From Fusicatenibacter saccharivorans (GTDB lineage: Bacteria; Bacillota; Clostridia; Lachnospirales; Lachnospiraceae): 64,000 nt of DNA. This document shows, in pieces, positions 1 to 8,035 of the stretch. The DNA is taken from positions 89,933 through 153,932 of the forward strand of contig NZ_JAQEGR010000011.1 of the NCBI RefSeq assembly GCF_027667425.1, written 5' to 3'. A program made the translations under genes and the position numbers. The notes under the pieces were generated by a model. That model did not search any database and was not told the DNA's origin. It worked only from the letters and a program-made list of their open reading frames with translations. Within the stretch, counting starts at the first letter, position 1; each line of letters begins with the position of its first letter.

Positions 1-548
1 CCCCAAGAATGATCCGGGTTAAAAGGACGCATAGTCAGAAGAAGATGAACATGGGGGTTGCCATCCCCTTTATCGTGGATACTCCAATCAGCACACATTC
101 CTCTATCTACAAAAGTTTTTTGAATATAGTCAGTTGTATATTGAATTTGTTCCTGTCTGTTCCATTCTTTGGGAAGGGCAAATTCAAATGACCTGCCAAG
201 TTGGGCATCTGCATTTTTTTCAATCTTCAATACCTCATTCCATAACCTTTGTTTCTGAAATGTGATTTTAAATTTTTCTAAAGTAGCTTCTTTATCTTCT
301 GATCTTTTGTATCGGACAGATTTTTGAAAGCGTTTTATATTTTCTTCTAGTACTATCTGCCATTCAGGAGGTACGTTTTCACACATCATAAGACTGGTGT
401 AGACCACTTCTTTTTTAGAAGTGTAATAACTGATTCTCCCGGTTTCCTCGTTTTTCATCACATCCCCATTGAGATATGCGGAAGCGGAGATAACAGATTT
501 CCCTTTACTTCGTCCGACTATTTTGATTGTGTAATGAAAAATCGCCAT
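1..548 (-). CDS. MobA/MobL-family (MobQ) relaxase, N-terminal part
   Basis: This gene is cut by the left edge of the window; only the first 182 codons are visible. The start ATG at 548-546 is preceded by a strong AGGAGG. The visible protein opens MAIFHYTIKIVGRSKGKSVI and contains GNPHVHLLLTMRPF, the histidine-rich metal-binding motif of relaxases that nick plasmid or element DNA at oriT and stay attached through an N-terminal tyrosine. MobA/MobL relaxases work in the cytoplasm and start conjugative mobilisation. The gene lies directly downstream of a recognisable oriT and an accessory gene, as in small mobilisable elements of Firmicutes. The C-terminal part (helicase or primase, if any) is not visible. 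Confidence 0.88.
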   Translation of the reverse strand, partial: MAIFHYTIKIVGRSKGKSVISASAYLNGDVMKNEETGRISYYTSKKEVVYTSLMMCENVPPEWQIVLEENIKRFQKSVRYKRSEDKEATLEKFKITFQKQRLWNEVLKIEKNADAQLGRSFEFALPKEWNRQEQIQYTTDYIQKTFVDRGMCADWSIHDKGDGNPHVHLLLTMRPFNPDHSW

Positions 549-798
549 GTCTGGATTCCTCCTTTCTGACGTATCCGGCATAGATTTCCGGCAACATTGC
601 TTTCAGTTTTAGAAAAAGCAGCATTGCCGGAACGCCCTCTGCGTAAGAGTGCCCTGCGCATAGCAGCCTGCATGGAATGCGCCTCTCTGGCGAAGAGTGC
701 CTCCTGCGGCATGAGCAGGTCTGGCTGAAAGCCCCGCCGACGGAACGAGCCCGGCAAGCGTGAGCGCAGACCGGTTGCCACTTGTGGCAAACTTATTG

Positions 799-831
799 GG
801 ACGACCTCTGGTTGTCCATAAGTGCGCCCTT
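799..831. other. oriT: inverted repeat plus MobQ-type nic region
   Basis: An inverted repeat at 799-806 and 810-817 (GGACGACC, loop TCT, GGTTGTCC; one G-T pair) is followed at once by ATAAGTGCGCCCT at 818-830. The AAGTGCGCCCT core matches the known nick region of RSF1010/MobQ-type origins of transfer. The element sits about 250 bases upstream of the relaxase gene, in the gap between relaxase and accessory gene, where an oriT is expected. The nick position is inferred from the family and not shown here. Confidence 0.82.
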
Positions 832-876
832 CATGAAAAAGCAATGAAGGGAATGAAAAACTCATCCCCTCCGTCA

Positions 877-1191
877 TTACACTACCTCCATATCAGTATT
901 TGTTTCTTTCTGCATTGCCTTTGAGAAAAATTTCCCATTGGCTTCCTGCTTTTTCAGAAAACCAATCAGCTTTGGGATGTCTTCCTCCTCAATAGGCGCA
1001 CCAAGAACGGATTCCACCGCACCGCCAACCTGACAGAGCCTATGGGTTCGTTTTTTACTTTCTTCGGCTTTCTTTCGTTTTAGAAGTTCTTTCTTCTGTG
1101 CTGCATATCGTTTTGCTTTTTCAAGGCTTTCCTGTTCCTTCTTTTCCATTTCAAGCATTCGTTCTTCATAACTTTTTGTTGATTTTGCCAT
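877..1191 (-). CDS. DUF3847-like mobilisation accessory protein
   Basis: A 104-residue, highly charged protein. The first 55 residues are rich in Lys and Glu and look like a coiled coil. A short C-terminal domain (IPKLIGFLKKQEANGKFF) resembles the small DUF3847 proteins that commonly sit beside MobA/MobL relaxases in Firmicute elements. A role as relaxosome accessory (MobC-like) is inferred from position: it is read in the same direction as the relaxase, with the oriT in between. The start ATG is preceded by AAAGGGG. No catalytic motif is visible. Confidence 0.6.
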   Translation of the reverse strand: MAKSTKSYEERMLEMEKKEQESLEKAKRYAAQKKELLKRKKAEESKKRTHRLCQVGGAVESVLGAPIEEEDIPKLIGFLKKQEANGKFFSKAMQKETNTDMEVV

Positions 1192-1331
1192 TATTACATT
1201 CCCCTTTCTTTTGCAAACATAAGTTCTCGGTTGCGTATCAGAAGAAGCACATGGTATAATCTTCTTGCGTGTAGGTATATCATGGCTTCGGTCTGATAGA
1301 ACCTTTGGCGGTTTCTTTGGAAGCCGCCTTT

Positions 1332-1562
1332 TTAATTTGCCGCAGTTCTTGTTACGGCTTTTACATTTCCTCTATCCCTCAAATCACGACCTTCATTCGC
1401 TTCCATAAACATTTCCAGAATATCGGTTTTAATCAGGACTTTACGACCAACCTTTAATACCGGAAGTTTCTTCCATTCTACAAGCTGTCTTAAGGTGTTT
1501 CTGCCGATTCCCGTATAGTCGGCAGCTTCTTCGATGGATAATGCAATTTTTCTTTGCGTCAT
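1332..1562 (-). CDS. Excisionase-family HTH protein (Tn916 Xis-like)
   Basis: A 76-residue DNA-binding protein of the excisionase/MerR-like winged-helix family. SIEEAADYTGIGRNTLRQLV forms the helix-turn-helix and LKVGRKVLIKTDILEMFM the wing and following helix, as in Tn916 Xis. Such proteins bend DNA at attachment sites and steer the integrase toward excision. The gene is divergent from the XRE regulator at 1734, and its upstream region carries the perfect palindrome at 1580-1596, so the regulator may control it. The AGGGAGGTGATT upstream of the ATG is a strong ribosome binding site. Confidence 0.82.
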   Translation of the reverse strand: MTQRKIALSIEEAADYTGIGRNTLRQLVEWKKLPVLKVGRKVLIKTDILEMFMEANEGRDLRDRGNVKAVTRTAAN

Positions 1563-1579
1563 ATAATCACCTCCCTGTA

Positions 1580-1596
1580 AATTGCATTATGCAATT
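1580..1596. promoter_or_regulatory. Palindromic operator, site 1
   Basis: A perfect 8+1+8 palindrome (AATTGCAT, T, ATGCAATT) just upstream of the excisionase gene. It shares ATTGCA/TGCAAT half-sites with the palindrome at 1667-1681. The pair lies in the divergent control region, so both are likely bound by the XRE protein encoded at 1734. The binding partner is inferred. Confidence 0.55.
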
Positions 1597-1666
1597 CTTG
1601 TGATGTAAGTATATCCCTTCCAAATCTCTTTGTCAAGCGTTACGAAATATTAAAAACAATTTTTAT

Positions 1667-1681
1667 ATTGCATATTGCAAT
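1667..1681. promoter_or_regulatory. Palindromic operator, site 2
   Basis: A 6+3+6 palindrome (ATTGCA, TAT, TGCAAT) overlapping the -35 element of the XRE promoter. It matches the half-sites of the palindrome at 1580-1596. Its position suggests autorepression of the XRE gene. Confidence 0.55.
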
Positions 1682-1703
1682 TTTAGAGAAACAATGCTAT
1701 AAT
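1675..1703 (+). promoter_or_regulatory. Sigma-A promoter of the XRE regulator
   Basis: TTGCAA at 1675-1680, a 17-base spacer and a perfect TATAAT at 1698-1703. It stands about 30 bases upstream of the chosen XRE start codon. Confidence 0.7.
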
Positions 1704-1733
1704 TCATACATACCGAAAAAGGAGGCAGTCAGC

Positions 1734-2363
1734 ATGAAAGATAAAGAACTACGCAAGCTGATAGGCAGCAGAATAAAACAGCGCCGTCTGGAATTGAATC
1801 TGACACAGCCTTATGTCGCAGAAAAGATGGGAGTTACCGCTTCTACAATCCTGCGTTATGAGAATGGTTCGATTGACAATACGAAAAAAATGGTGCTGGA
1901 AGGTCTTTCGGAAGCACTCCATGTATCTGTGGAATGGCTCAAAGGGGAAACAGACGAATATGAAACCGACATTACGGATAAGAGAGAGTTACAGATTCGT
2001 GATGCGATGGGAGATATTCTGGAACAGTTACCGCTTGCCCTTACCAAAGAAGAAGATGCTTTTTCAAAAGATTTATTACTGCTGATGTTAAAACAATATG
2101 GTCTGTTTTTGGATTCCTTCCAGTTCGCCTGCAAAAACTTCAAGGGGAATGATGGTCAGACGGATATTGCCAAAACAATAGGGTTTGAATCGAATGAGGA
2201 ATATAATGAGATTATGTTCTTAAGGGAAATCACTCCTACCATCAATGCTCTTAATGAGATGGCAGACGTTGTAAGGCTCTATTCCAAGAAACCAAAAACA
2301 GCAGAACAAAGGCTTGCAAATCTTTTATCAGAAGTCTTATACGAAGATTCCGAATCGGTATAG
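1734..2363 (+). CDS. XRE-family transcriptional regulator
   Basis: A 209-residue regulator. Residues 1-65 form a Cro/CI-type helix-turn-helix (RIKQRRLELNLTQPYVAEKM, then STILRYENG). The remaining 140 residues are an unrecognised, mostly helical domain, possibly for dimerisation or signal sensing. I chose the ATG at 1734 because GGAGG lies 8 bases upstream; the upstream TTG start would fall inside the promoter. It is divergent from the excisionase and precedes the integrase, the usual place for the regulator of an integrated element. It probably binds the two ATTGCA palindromes in the divergent region. Confidence 0.82.
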   Translation: MKDKELRKLIGSRIKQRRLELNLTQPYVAEKMGVTASTILRYENGSIDNTKKMVLEGLSEALHVSVEWLKGETDEYETDITDKRELQIRDAMGDILEQLPLALTKEEDAFSKDLLLLMLKQYGLFLDSFQFACKNFKGNDGQTDIAKTIGFESNEEYNEIMFLREITPTINALNEMADVVRLYSKKPKTAEQRLANLLSEVLYEDSESV

Positions 2364-2449
2364 TAAGACAACCGGAGTTATGATATACTTACACGCACGA
2401 AGCATTTCATCAGTTCCGATTGTCTAATATCGAAAGGAGACATACGATT

Positions 2450-3745
2450 ATGGCAAAAGGATCTGTAAGAAAAAAAGGAAAGAAATGGTACTACCGCTTC
2501 TATGTAGAGGACGCAAGCGGCAATCTTGTTCAGAAAGAATGCGTTGGAACAGAAAGCAAAAGTGAAACTGAAAAACTGCTCCGTCAGGCAATGGATGATT
2601 ATGAGAAAAAGAAATTTGTTGCCAAAGCGGAAAATCTCACAGTCGGACAACTTCTGGATGTGTGGGCAGAGGAGGAATTAAAAACAGGTACGCTCAGCAA
2701 TGGTACGGTGGAGAATTACCTCGGAACAATCCGAAATATTAAGAAACATCCGCTGGCAGAACGGAAATTAAAAAATGTAACCTCTGAGCATTTGCAATCC
2801 TTCTTTGATTTGCTTTCCTTCGGGGGAGTTCATCCCGATGGAAAAGAGAAAAAGGGTTACAGCAAAGACTACATCCATTCTTTTTCCGCAGTCATGCAGC
2901 AATCATTCCGCTTTGCAGTATTTCCAAAACAGTATATTACGTTCAATCCTATGCAGTATATTAAACTGCGGTATCAGACGGACGAAGTTGATTTGTTTTC
3001 GGATGAGGACATGGACGGAAATATCCAACCAATTTCACGAAAAGATTATGAAAGACTGCTTGCGTATCTTCAAAAAAAGAACCCAGCCGCAATACTTCCA
3101 ATCCAGATAGCCTATTATGCCGGGCTTCGTATTGGAGAAGCCTGCGGTTTGGCGTGGCAGGACGTAAATCTGGAAGAACAATGCCTTACCATAAGACGCA
3201 GCATCCGATATGATGGCTCAAAGCGCAAATATATCATCGGACCAACCAAGCGGAAAAAAGTGAGGATTGTTGATTTTGGAGATACGCTGGTAGAGATTTT
3301 CCGTAATGCCCGGAAAGAGCAGTTAAAGAATCGAATGCAGTACGGAGAACTTTATCACACGAACTACTACAAAGAGGTCAAAGAGAAAAACAGAGTGTAC
3401 TACGAGTATTATTGCTTAGACAGAACAGAGGAAGTCCCGGCAGATTATAAAGAAATTTCTTTCGTCTGCTTAAGACCTGATGGCTGTCTGGAACTTCCGA
3501 CTACTTTGGGAACGGTATGCAGAAAGGTAGCAAAAACATTAGAGGGATTTGAAGGCTTTCATTTCCACCAGTTACGTCACACCTATACAAGCAACCTTTT
3601 AGCAAATGGAGCTGCCCCAAAAGATGTGCAGGAATTGTTAGGACACTCAGATGTCAGTACCACAATGAACGTCTATGCTCACTCCACAAGAGATGCGAAA
3701 CGAAAATCGGTTCGGCTTCTTGATAAAGTGGTAGGCAATGACTAA
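2450..3745 (+). CDS. Tyrosine recombinase/integrase, Tn916-Int type
   Basis: A 431-residue site-specific integrase. It has an N-terminal arm-binding domain (KKGKKWYYRFYVED), a core-binding SAM-like domain around residues 60-170 and a C-terminal catalytic domain. The catalytic set is complete: R227 in GLRIGEACGL, H373 and R376 in HQLRHTY, H399 in LLGHSD and the nucleophile Y409 in MNVYAHS. It would integrate and excise the mobilisable element whose relaxase is at the left edge. The ATG at 2450 follows AAAGGAG. The gene stands at the presumed right end of that element, with a long inverted repeat just after the stop. Confidence 0.92.
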   Translation: MAKGSVRKKGKKWYYRFYVEDASGNLVQKECVGTESKSETEKLLRQAMDDYEKKKFVAKAENLTVGQLLDVWAEEELKTGTLSNGTVENYLGTIRNIKKHPLAERKLKNVTSEHLQSFFDLLSFGGVHPDGKEKKGYSKDYIHSFSAVMQQSFRFAVFPKQYITFNPMQYIKLRYQTDEVDLFSDEDMDGNIQPISRKDYERLLAYLQKKNPAAILPIQIAYYAGLRIGEACGLAWQDVNLEEQCLTIRRSIRYDGSKRKYIIGPTKRKKVRIVDFGDTLVEIFRNARKEQLKNRMQYGELYHTNYYKEVKEKNRVYYEYYCLDRTEEVPADYKEISFVCLRPDGCLELPTTLGTVCRKVAKTLEGFEGFHFHQLRHTYTSNLLANGAAPKDVQELLGHSDVSTTMNVYAHSTRDAKRKSVRLLDKVVGND

Positions 3746-3749
3746 AAAA

Positions 3750-3799
3750 TTTCCCTTATTTCCCTTGTGATTATCTCATAAGGGCAAAAATAAGGGAAA
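3750..3799. terminator. Long inverted repeat after integrase (terminator or att-end)
   Basis: Outer arms of 12 bases (TTTCCCTTATTT at 3750-3761 and its complement at 3788-3799) enclose an inner stem (CCCTT 3762-3766 with AAGGG 3780-3784). It can fold into one long hairpin directly after the integrase stop. No clean T-run follows, so it may instead be an element-end or recombinase site. Confidence 0.5.
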
Positions 3800-4005
3800 C
3801 TACATATCATTTCACTAATGAACAGGCGGGAAAGCCTGTAAAATAGGGAAAGTTAGAGGAATAATTATATAAAATCAAGTTTGTAGAATTAAGAAAATCG
3901 AAACTTGCACAATTCTTGAACTCAACACAAACTGCCGTCAGTGTTGTTCCGTTACTCGTTCTTTGCTGGTATCATAGAACCATCAAATGAAGGAGGAAAC
4001 AAGCC

Positions 4006-4359
4006 ATGAATACAGATAAAATCTATGCAGAACAACTCGCAAACGAATATGCACCCAAGGACACTTCCAAGGTGGTCGCTCTTCGCAAGCTGGATGCAAA
4101 AGCCAAGCTTCCCGCAAACGTTTTTACCTACACCTTCGGTATTATCACAGCGTTGGTAGCCGGTGTCGGGATGTGCCTTTCCATGAAGGTTATCGGCAAC
4201 GGTAGTACTGCTATGTTTGTTCTCGGCGTGATTGTCGGCATTATCGGGCTGCTGGGTATGGGCGTTAATTACCCCATCTACAAAAAATTGCTGGCTCAGG
4301 GCAAGCAGAAATACGCTTTTGAAATCATAGAACTGGCAAAAGAAATCAGTGAGAAGTAA
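4006..4359 (+). CDS. Small two-helix membrane protein
   Basis: A 117-residue protein with a soluble, charged N-terminus (MNTDKIYAEQLANEYAPKD, then VVALRKLDAKAKLP). Two transmembrane helices at about residues 42-60 and 68-88 are followed by a short cytoplasmic tail. Homologues in Clostridia are sometimes labelled dihydropteridine reductase, but nothing in the sequence (no Rossmann or flavin motif) supports that. It sits 28 bases upstream of a TetR regulator and is probably co-transcribed with it, suggesting regulated expression in response to a membrane-active signal. The function is unknown. AAGGAGGAAAC precedes the ATG. Confidence 0.65.
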   Translation: MNTDKIYAEQLANEYAPKDTSKVVALRKLDAKAKLPANVFTYTFGIITALVAGVGMCLSMKVIGNGSTAMFVLGVIVGIIGLLGMGVNYPIYKKLLAQGKQKYAFEIIELAKEISEK

Positions 4360-4387
4360 ACAAAAACACGAAAGAAGGTGGGAATGA

Positions 4388-4993
4388 TTGAATAGATCAG
4401 AAAGCAGATATTTTGCTACTGCAGCCAGAATGGACGAAGCCTTTCTGACACTTCTGGCAAAAAAAGATTTTGAGTATATTACAGTCAAAGAAATCTGTGA
4501 AGTAGCAGAGGTCAATCGTTCCACCTTCTATCTTCACTATGAAACGATGTCAGACTTGCTCTCGGAGAGTGTCAGTCGTATGAACGAGCAATTTCTTGCT
4601 TGCATGGAGAAAGATTCAGATGCCTTTTCTGCAAAGCTGCGGAATTGCCCGAGAGATGAATTATATCTAATTACGCCGGATTATTTAACACCTTACCTCT
4701 GCTACATTAAGAACAACAAGCGACTGTTCCGCACAGCAACAGAAAATGCGGCGGTGTTGGGGATGGATAAAAGCTATGATAAGATGTTCCGTTATGTGTT
4801 TACGCCAATTCTTGACCGTTATGGTGTACTACCACAGGATCGACCTTATATCATGGCCTTTTATATTCGGGGATTGATGGCGATTATCTCAGAATGGCTC
4901 AAGAACGACTGCACCGATTCCATTACGTATGTTACAGGTGTGATTCAGCAGTGTGTAAAAATGCCACAAAGCGAAACAACGAACGCTGTTTGA
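4388..4993 (+). CDS. TetR/AcrR-family regulator
   Basis: A 201-residue one-component regulator. The N-terminal TetR helix-turn-helix is clear (FEYITVKEICEVAEVNRSTF, then YLHYETMSDLL). The C-terminal ligand and dimerisation domain is of the TetR_C type found in clostridial paralogues. The start is a TTG at 4388: the nearby ATG at 4384 is out of frame and stops after three codons, and AAGGTGGG lies upstream. It follows the small membrane protein gene and likely regulates that pair. A hairpin terminator follows at 5043. Confidence 0.83.
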   Translation: MNRSESRYFATAARMDEAFLTLLAKKDFEYITVKEICEVAEVNRSTFYLHYETMSDLLSESVSRMNEQFLACMEKDSDAFSAKLRNCPRDELYLITPDYLTPYLCYIKNNKRLFRTATENAAVLGMDKSYDKMFRYVFTPILDRYGVLPQDRPYIMAFYIRGLMAIISEWLKNDCTDSITYVTGVIQQCVKMPQSETTNAV

Positions 4994-5042
4994 CAACTTC
5001 CAGTTTGTTGAATTAAAAATGAAATAAAGTTCCAGTAATCAT

Positions 5043-5076
5043 AGAGTGTATGGATTCAATTCCATATGCTCTTTTT
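5043..5076 (+). terminator. Rho-independent terminator after TetR gene
   Basis: AGAG..TATGGA pairs with TCCATA..CTCT and is followed by TTTTTC. Confidence 0.6.
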
Positions 5077-5251
5077 CTTTACTTAATTTCATGAAAAATG
5101 TAAAAATCTAATGTTACGAGTTGCATTAAAGAAAACTCGTAAGAAAAAAGTAAAAAAATTTGCTTTTGACCACTGTAAAACATGCTCTGAGCGTTTCGTT
5201 ATATGAAGGGATAATTTTTCTTTCATATTTCAAAGAAAAGAGGATAAAGAA

Positions 5252-5428
5252 ATGTCAGAAAAAAGATGTTATACAGTTCAAGAGTTACAGGAAATCTTAG
5301 GAGTCAGCAGACCTACTATTTATAACCTTTTAAAGAAAAAGGAATTCCGGTGGATCCAGTTGGATGGCGGAAAGTATCGCATCTCTAAGAAGAGTTTCGA
5401 TGACTGGCTCGATAACTTGGAACAATAA
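5252..5428 (+). CDS. 58-residue excisionase-like HTH protein
   Basis: A short gene missed by a 60-residue cutoff. It encodes a helix-turn-helix plus wing (YTVQELQEILGVSRPTIYNL, then GGKYRISKKSFDDWLDN) that matches the excisionase/HTH_17 fold. It ends before a hairpin at 5435 and precedes the four-unit HTH protein and integrase, so it is probably the excisionase of the second element. AAGAGGATAAAG upstream of the ATG serves as ribosome binding site. Single-domain members of this size are typical of directionality factors. Confidence 0.75.
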   Translation: MSEKRCYTVQELQEILGVSRPTIYNLLKKKEFRWIQLDGGKYRISKKSFDDWLDNLEQ

Positions 5429-5434
5429 AAAACA

Positions 5435-5473
5435 GGGTGTTGATCAGGCAGATTTTGTCTGCAATCGACATCC
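5435..5473 (+). terminator. Imperfect hairpin after small HTH gene
   Basis: GGGTGTTGAT and GGCAGA pair with TCTGC and ATCGACATCC, using two G-T pairs. A T-rich stretch follows (AAATTTTTAT), so it may end or attenuate transcription between the small HTH gene and the next gene. Confidence 0.45.
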
Positions 5474-5548
5474 TAAATTTTTATCTGGATTTGAGATATG
5501 ATATAAGAAAAAAAACTAACACTAAAAAAGACAGGAAGTGAAGAATAA

Positions 5549-6538
5549 ATGGCAACAGCAATTATGAAACAAAAAGAAGTTCCGGAAATGGACGATGTTG
5601 AAGAGATCATTTCAAAGATATCAGAAGACAGTCCTTACAAACGGCGTCCGACACAAAAGAGAACCTGGATGACCGTGCCGGAAATGGGAAAGCTGCTGGG
5701 ATTAAAAAAGACAGATCGATACTGGCTGGTGCATAAAAATGTTTTTGAATCTAAAGAGATTGCTGGAAAGATACGAATCAATATTGCCAGCTTTGAAAAA
5801 TGGTACGCCAATCAGATTAAATACCATAAAGTTACCGGAGAAGAACCAGGGAAAGAATTGAAATCCTGGTCCTATTCCGTTAAGGAAGTTGCGGATCTGT
5901 TGGGTGTTGATGAGTATCTTGTTTATGATTTACTCAAGAAAAATCAAATGGAAGCTGTTATTGTCGATTACTGGAAACGAATACCAAAAGAATCTTTTCA
6001 GAACTGGTATAAAAGCCAGTCCCGGTATCGAACAAAGGAAGACAGAAAAAAAGACGCTCTTCTGGAAGATGCAACAATTACGATGCCTGAGATGGCACAG
6101 CTGCTTGGAACAACCAGAAGCGCAGTATATACAATTCTTGATAATCCAAAGTATAGTCATTTTTTTGAATTCATTGTGATTGCAGAAAAGAAAAGGATCA
6201 CAAAAGAGAGTTTTCGAAAATTCCTGGAAGGTCAGGATCGGTATAAGCTGGATCCATCGAATGATTATGAAGAACTTGCACAGGAACAAAATATTGCCCT
6301 GGCTAATTTCCGGCGGAAGAAATTATCACAGACCGGAATACGAGGAAGCAATGGAAATATAAAGTATCTTACTTTTGATGAAGCTTCCTATCTGGCAAAG
6401 GTCAGCAGAAGCATGATCAACAAGTGGGCGGATAAAGGAAAGTTCACAGTAATAAAAGTTGGCAGTCGAGTTAGGATCCGTCGGGATGAATTTGAGGACT
6501 GGATGGAGCAAAGAGATTTGGAAAGGAGTATGCAATAA
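5549..6538 (+). CDS. Protein with four tandem excisionase-type HTH units
   Basis: A 329-residue protein built from four repeats of the excisionase/HTH_17 unit: residues about 38-95 (TVPEMGKLLGLKK ... RINIASFEKWYANQ), 108-160 (SVKEVADLLGVDE ... RIPKESFQNWYKSQ), 175-230 (TMPEMAQLLGTTR ... RITKESFRKFLEGQ) and 273-325 (TFDEASYLAKVSR ... RIRRDEFEDWMEQ). Each ends in the same R-I-x-x-x-x-F-x-x-W/F wing and helix. The integrase starts 2 bases after its stop, so the two are translationally linked. A multi-site DNA-bridging directionality factor is inferred. I recognise no named family with four units. Confidence 0.7.
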   Translation: MATAIMKQKEVPEMDDVEEIISKISEDSPYKRRPTQKRTWMTVPEMGKLLGLKKTDRYWLVHKNVFESKEIAGKIRINIASFEKWYANQIKYHKVTGEEPGKELKSWSYSVKEVADLLGVDEYLVYDLLKKNQMEAVIVDYWKRIPKESFQNWYKSQSRYRTKEDRKKDALLEDATITMPEMAQLLGTTRSAVYTILDNPKYSHFFEFIVIAEKKRITKESFRKFLEGQDRYKLDPSNDYEELAQEQNIALANFRRKKLSQTGIRGSNGNIKYLTFDEASYLAKVSRSMINKWADKGKFTVIKVGSRVRIRRDEFEDWMEQRDLERSMQ

Positions 6539-6539
6539 T

Positions 6540-7931
6540 ATGGCATCTATAAGAGAACGAAACGGAAAATTTAATGTAATCTATTCTTATACGAATGAAA
6601 AAGGTGAGAGGAAACAGAAGTGGGAAACCTATGAAACGAAAGCCGAAGCAAAGAGAAGAAAAAAAGAAATTGAATATAAAAAAGAGATGGGATCATTTGT
6701 CGTCCGTAAATGCAAAACACTGGACGAGCTTATTACAGAATATGTTGCACTTTATGGCAAAGAAAACTGGGCGCTTTCTACATATGAAGGAAATGTCTCT
6801 CTTATCAATAACTATATTCTTCCGATCATTGGTGATACGAAACTCTCAGAGATCAATACCCGTTTCATCGAAAGATATTATCAGAGTCTTTTGAAGAGAC
6901 GTGCAGTTATCAATCCATTGAATAAAACCAGTCGAAATGAATTTGTATCTTCCAGTACGGTCAGGGATATTAATAAGCTGCTTAGAAACTGTTTTGAACA
7001 GGCAGTGAAATGGGAGTTGATGGAGAAGAATCCTTGCACCCATGCGACTGTACCAAAACATAAATCACAAAAAAGAGACATCTGGACAGCGGATACATTG
7101 ATGTATGCGCTCAGTGTCTGTGAAGATGAACGATTAAAGCTCGCAATTAATCTATCTTTCTCATGTTCCCTGCGACTTGGTGAGCTGCTTGGTCTTACCT
7201 GGGATTGTGTAGATATTTCTCATGAGGCAATTGAAGAAAACCGTGCATATGTCTTCATCAACAAAGAATCACAGCGTATAAGAAAAGAATCTTTAAATGC
7301 ATTGGATGGAAAAGATGTGTTGTTGGTATTTCCGACAAATCATAAGAAGAATTCTACGGTCCGTATTCTGAAAACACCGAAGACAGAAAGTAGTGTACGT
7401 AAGATATTCTTACCGAAGAGCGTTGCTAATATGCTTGTAGACTGGAAAGCTGAGCAGGATGAAATGAAAGAAATCCTGGGTGACGAATATATGGACTATA
7501 ACCTGGTTATGGCAAGTACCTTTGGTCTTCCTCTTGGTGATGGAGCAATCCGTGGCCCTTTAAAGAAATTGATCGAGGACTATAATCTCCCACCGGTTGT
7601 ATTTCACAGTTTTCGTCATAGCAGTGTTACTTATAAGCTGAAACTGAATGGTGGAGACATCAAGGCGGTACAGGGTGATTCTGGCCATGCTCAGGTCAAT
7701 ATGGTTACAGATGTGTACTCTCATATTCTGGATGATGACAGAAGGAAAAATGCAGAGCTTTTTGAAGAAGCATTTTATGAGAAAAAGAATCTGGATCCAC
7801 AGATGCATGTACAGCAGGAAAATAATAATACTACTGTTGCTGATGAAGTCGATCCGGAACTTCTGGCAAAAGTATTGGCGAATCCAGAGATGCGGGCATT
7901 GCTCAATTCACTGGCGAAGACGATGAAGTAA
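6540..7931 (+). CDS. Tyrosine recombinase/integrase of the second element
   Basis: A 463-residue integrase. An AP2-like N-terminal arm-binding domain (RERNGKFNVIYSY) precedes a SAM-like core-binding domain at about 60-165 and a catalytic domain. The catalytic residues are R212 (SLRLGELLGL), H356 and R359 (HSFRHSS), H383 (SGHA) and Y393 (DVYSH). A hydrophilic C-terminal tail of about 60 residues follows. The ATG at 6540 follows GGAAAGGAG that lies inside the upstream gene. The nearest recognisable target is the tRNA-Arg(CCU) 3' half at 8671-8712, flanked by repeated 8-bp sites, so this enzyme probably acts there. Confidence 0.92.
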   Translation: MASIRERNGKFNVIYSYTNEKGERKQKWETYETKAEAKRRKKEIEYKKEMGSFVVRKCKTLDELITEYVALYGKENWALSTYEGNVSLINNYILPIIGDTKLSEINTRFIERYYQSLLKRRAVINPLNKTSRNEFVSSSTVRDINKLLRNCFEQAVKWELMEKNPCTHATVPKHKSQKRDIWTADTLMYALSVCEDERLKLAINLSFSCSLRLGELLGLTWDCVDISHEAIEENRAYVFINKESQRIRKESLNALDGKDVLLVFPTNHKKNSTVRILKTPKTESSVRKIFLPKSVANMLVDWKAEQDEMKEILGDEYMDYNLVMASTFGLPLGDGAIRGPLKKLIEDYNLPPVVFHSFRHSSVTYKLKLNGGDIKAVQGDSGHAQVNMVTDVYSHILDDDRRKNAELFEEAFYEKKNLDPQMHVQQENNNTTVADEVDPELLAKVLANPEMRALLNSLAKTMK

Positions 7932-8035
7932 TGAAAAATAGTGAAAAAATAGTGTAATTTTAGTGAAAAAACGATTCATAAAACGATATAATATATGGAT
8001 GAAATGAGGATATTTATTGTGTATATGGATATTCT

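Noticed and set aside
518..877. 119-residue minus-strand frame over the oriT
   Set aside because: It overlaps the relaxase start in another frame, has an unnatural Arg/Ser-rich makeup and covers the oriT; the region is better explained as non-coding.
4006..4359. Dihydropteridine reductase label for the small membrane protein
   Set aside because: The protein is 117 residues with two membrane helices and no nucleotide-binding motif, so the enzyme name is not supported.
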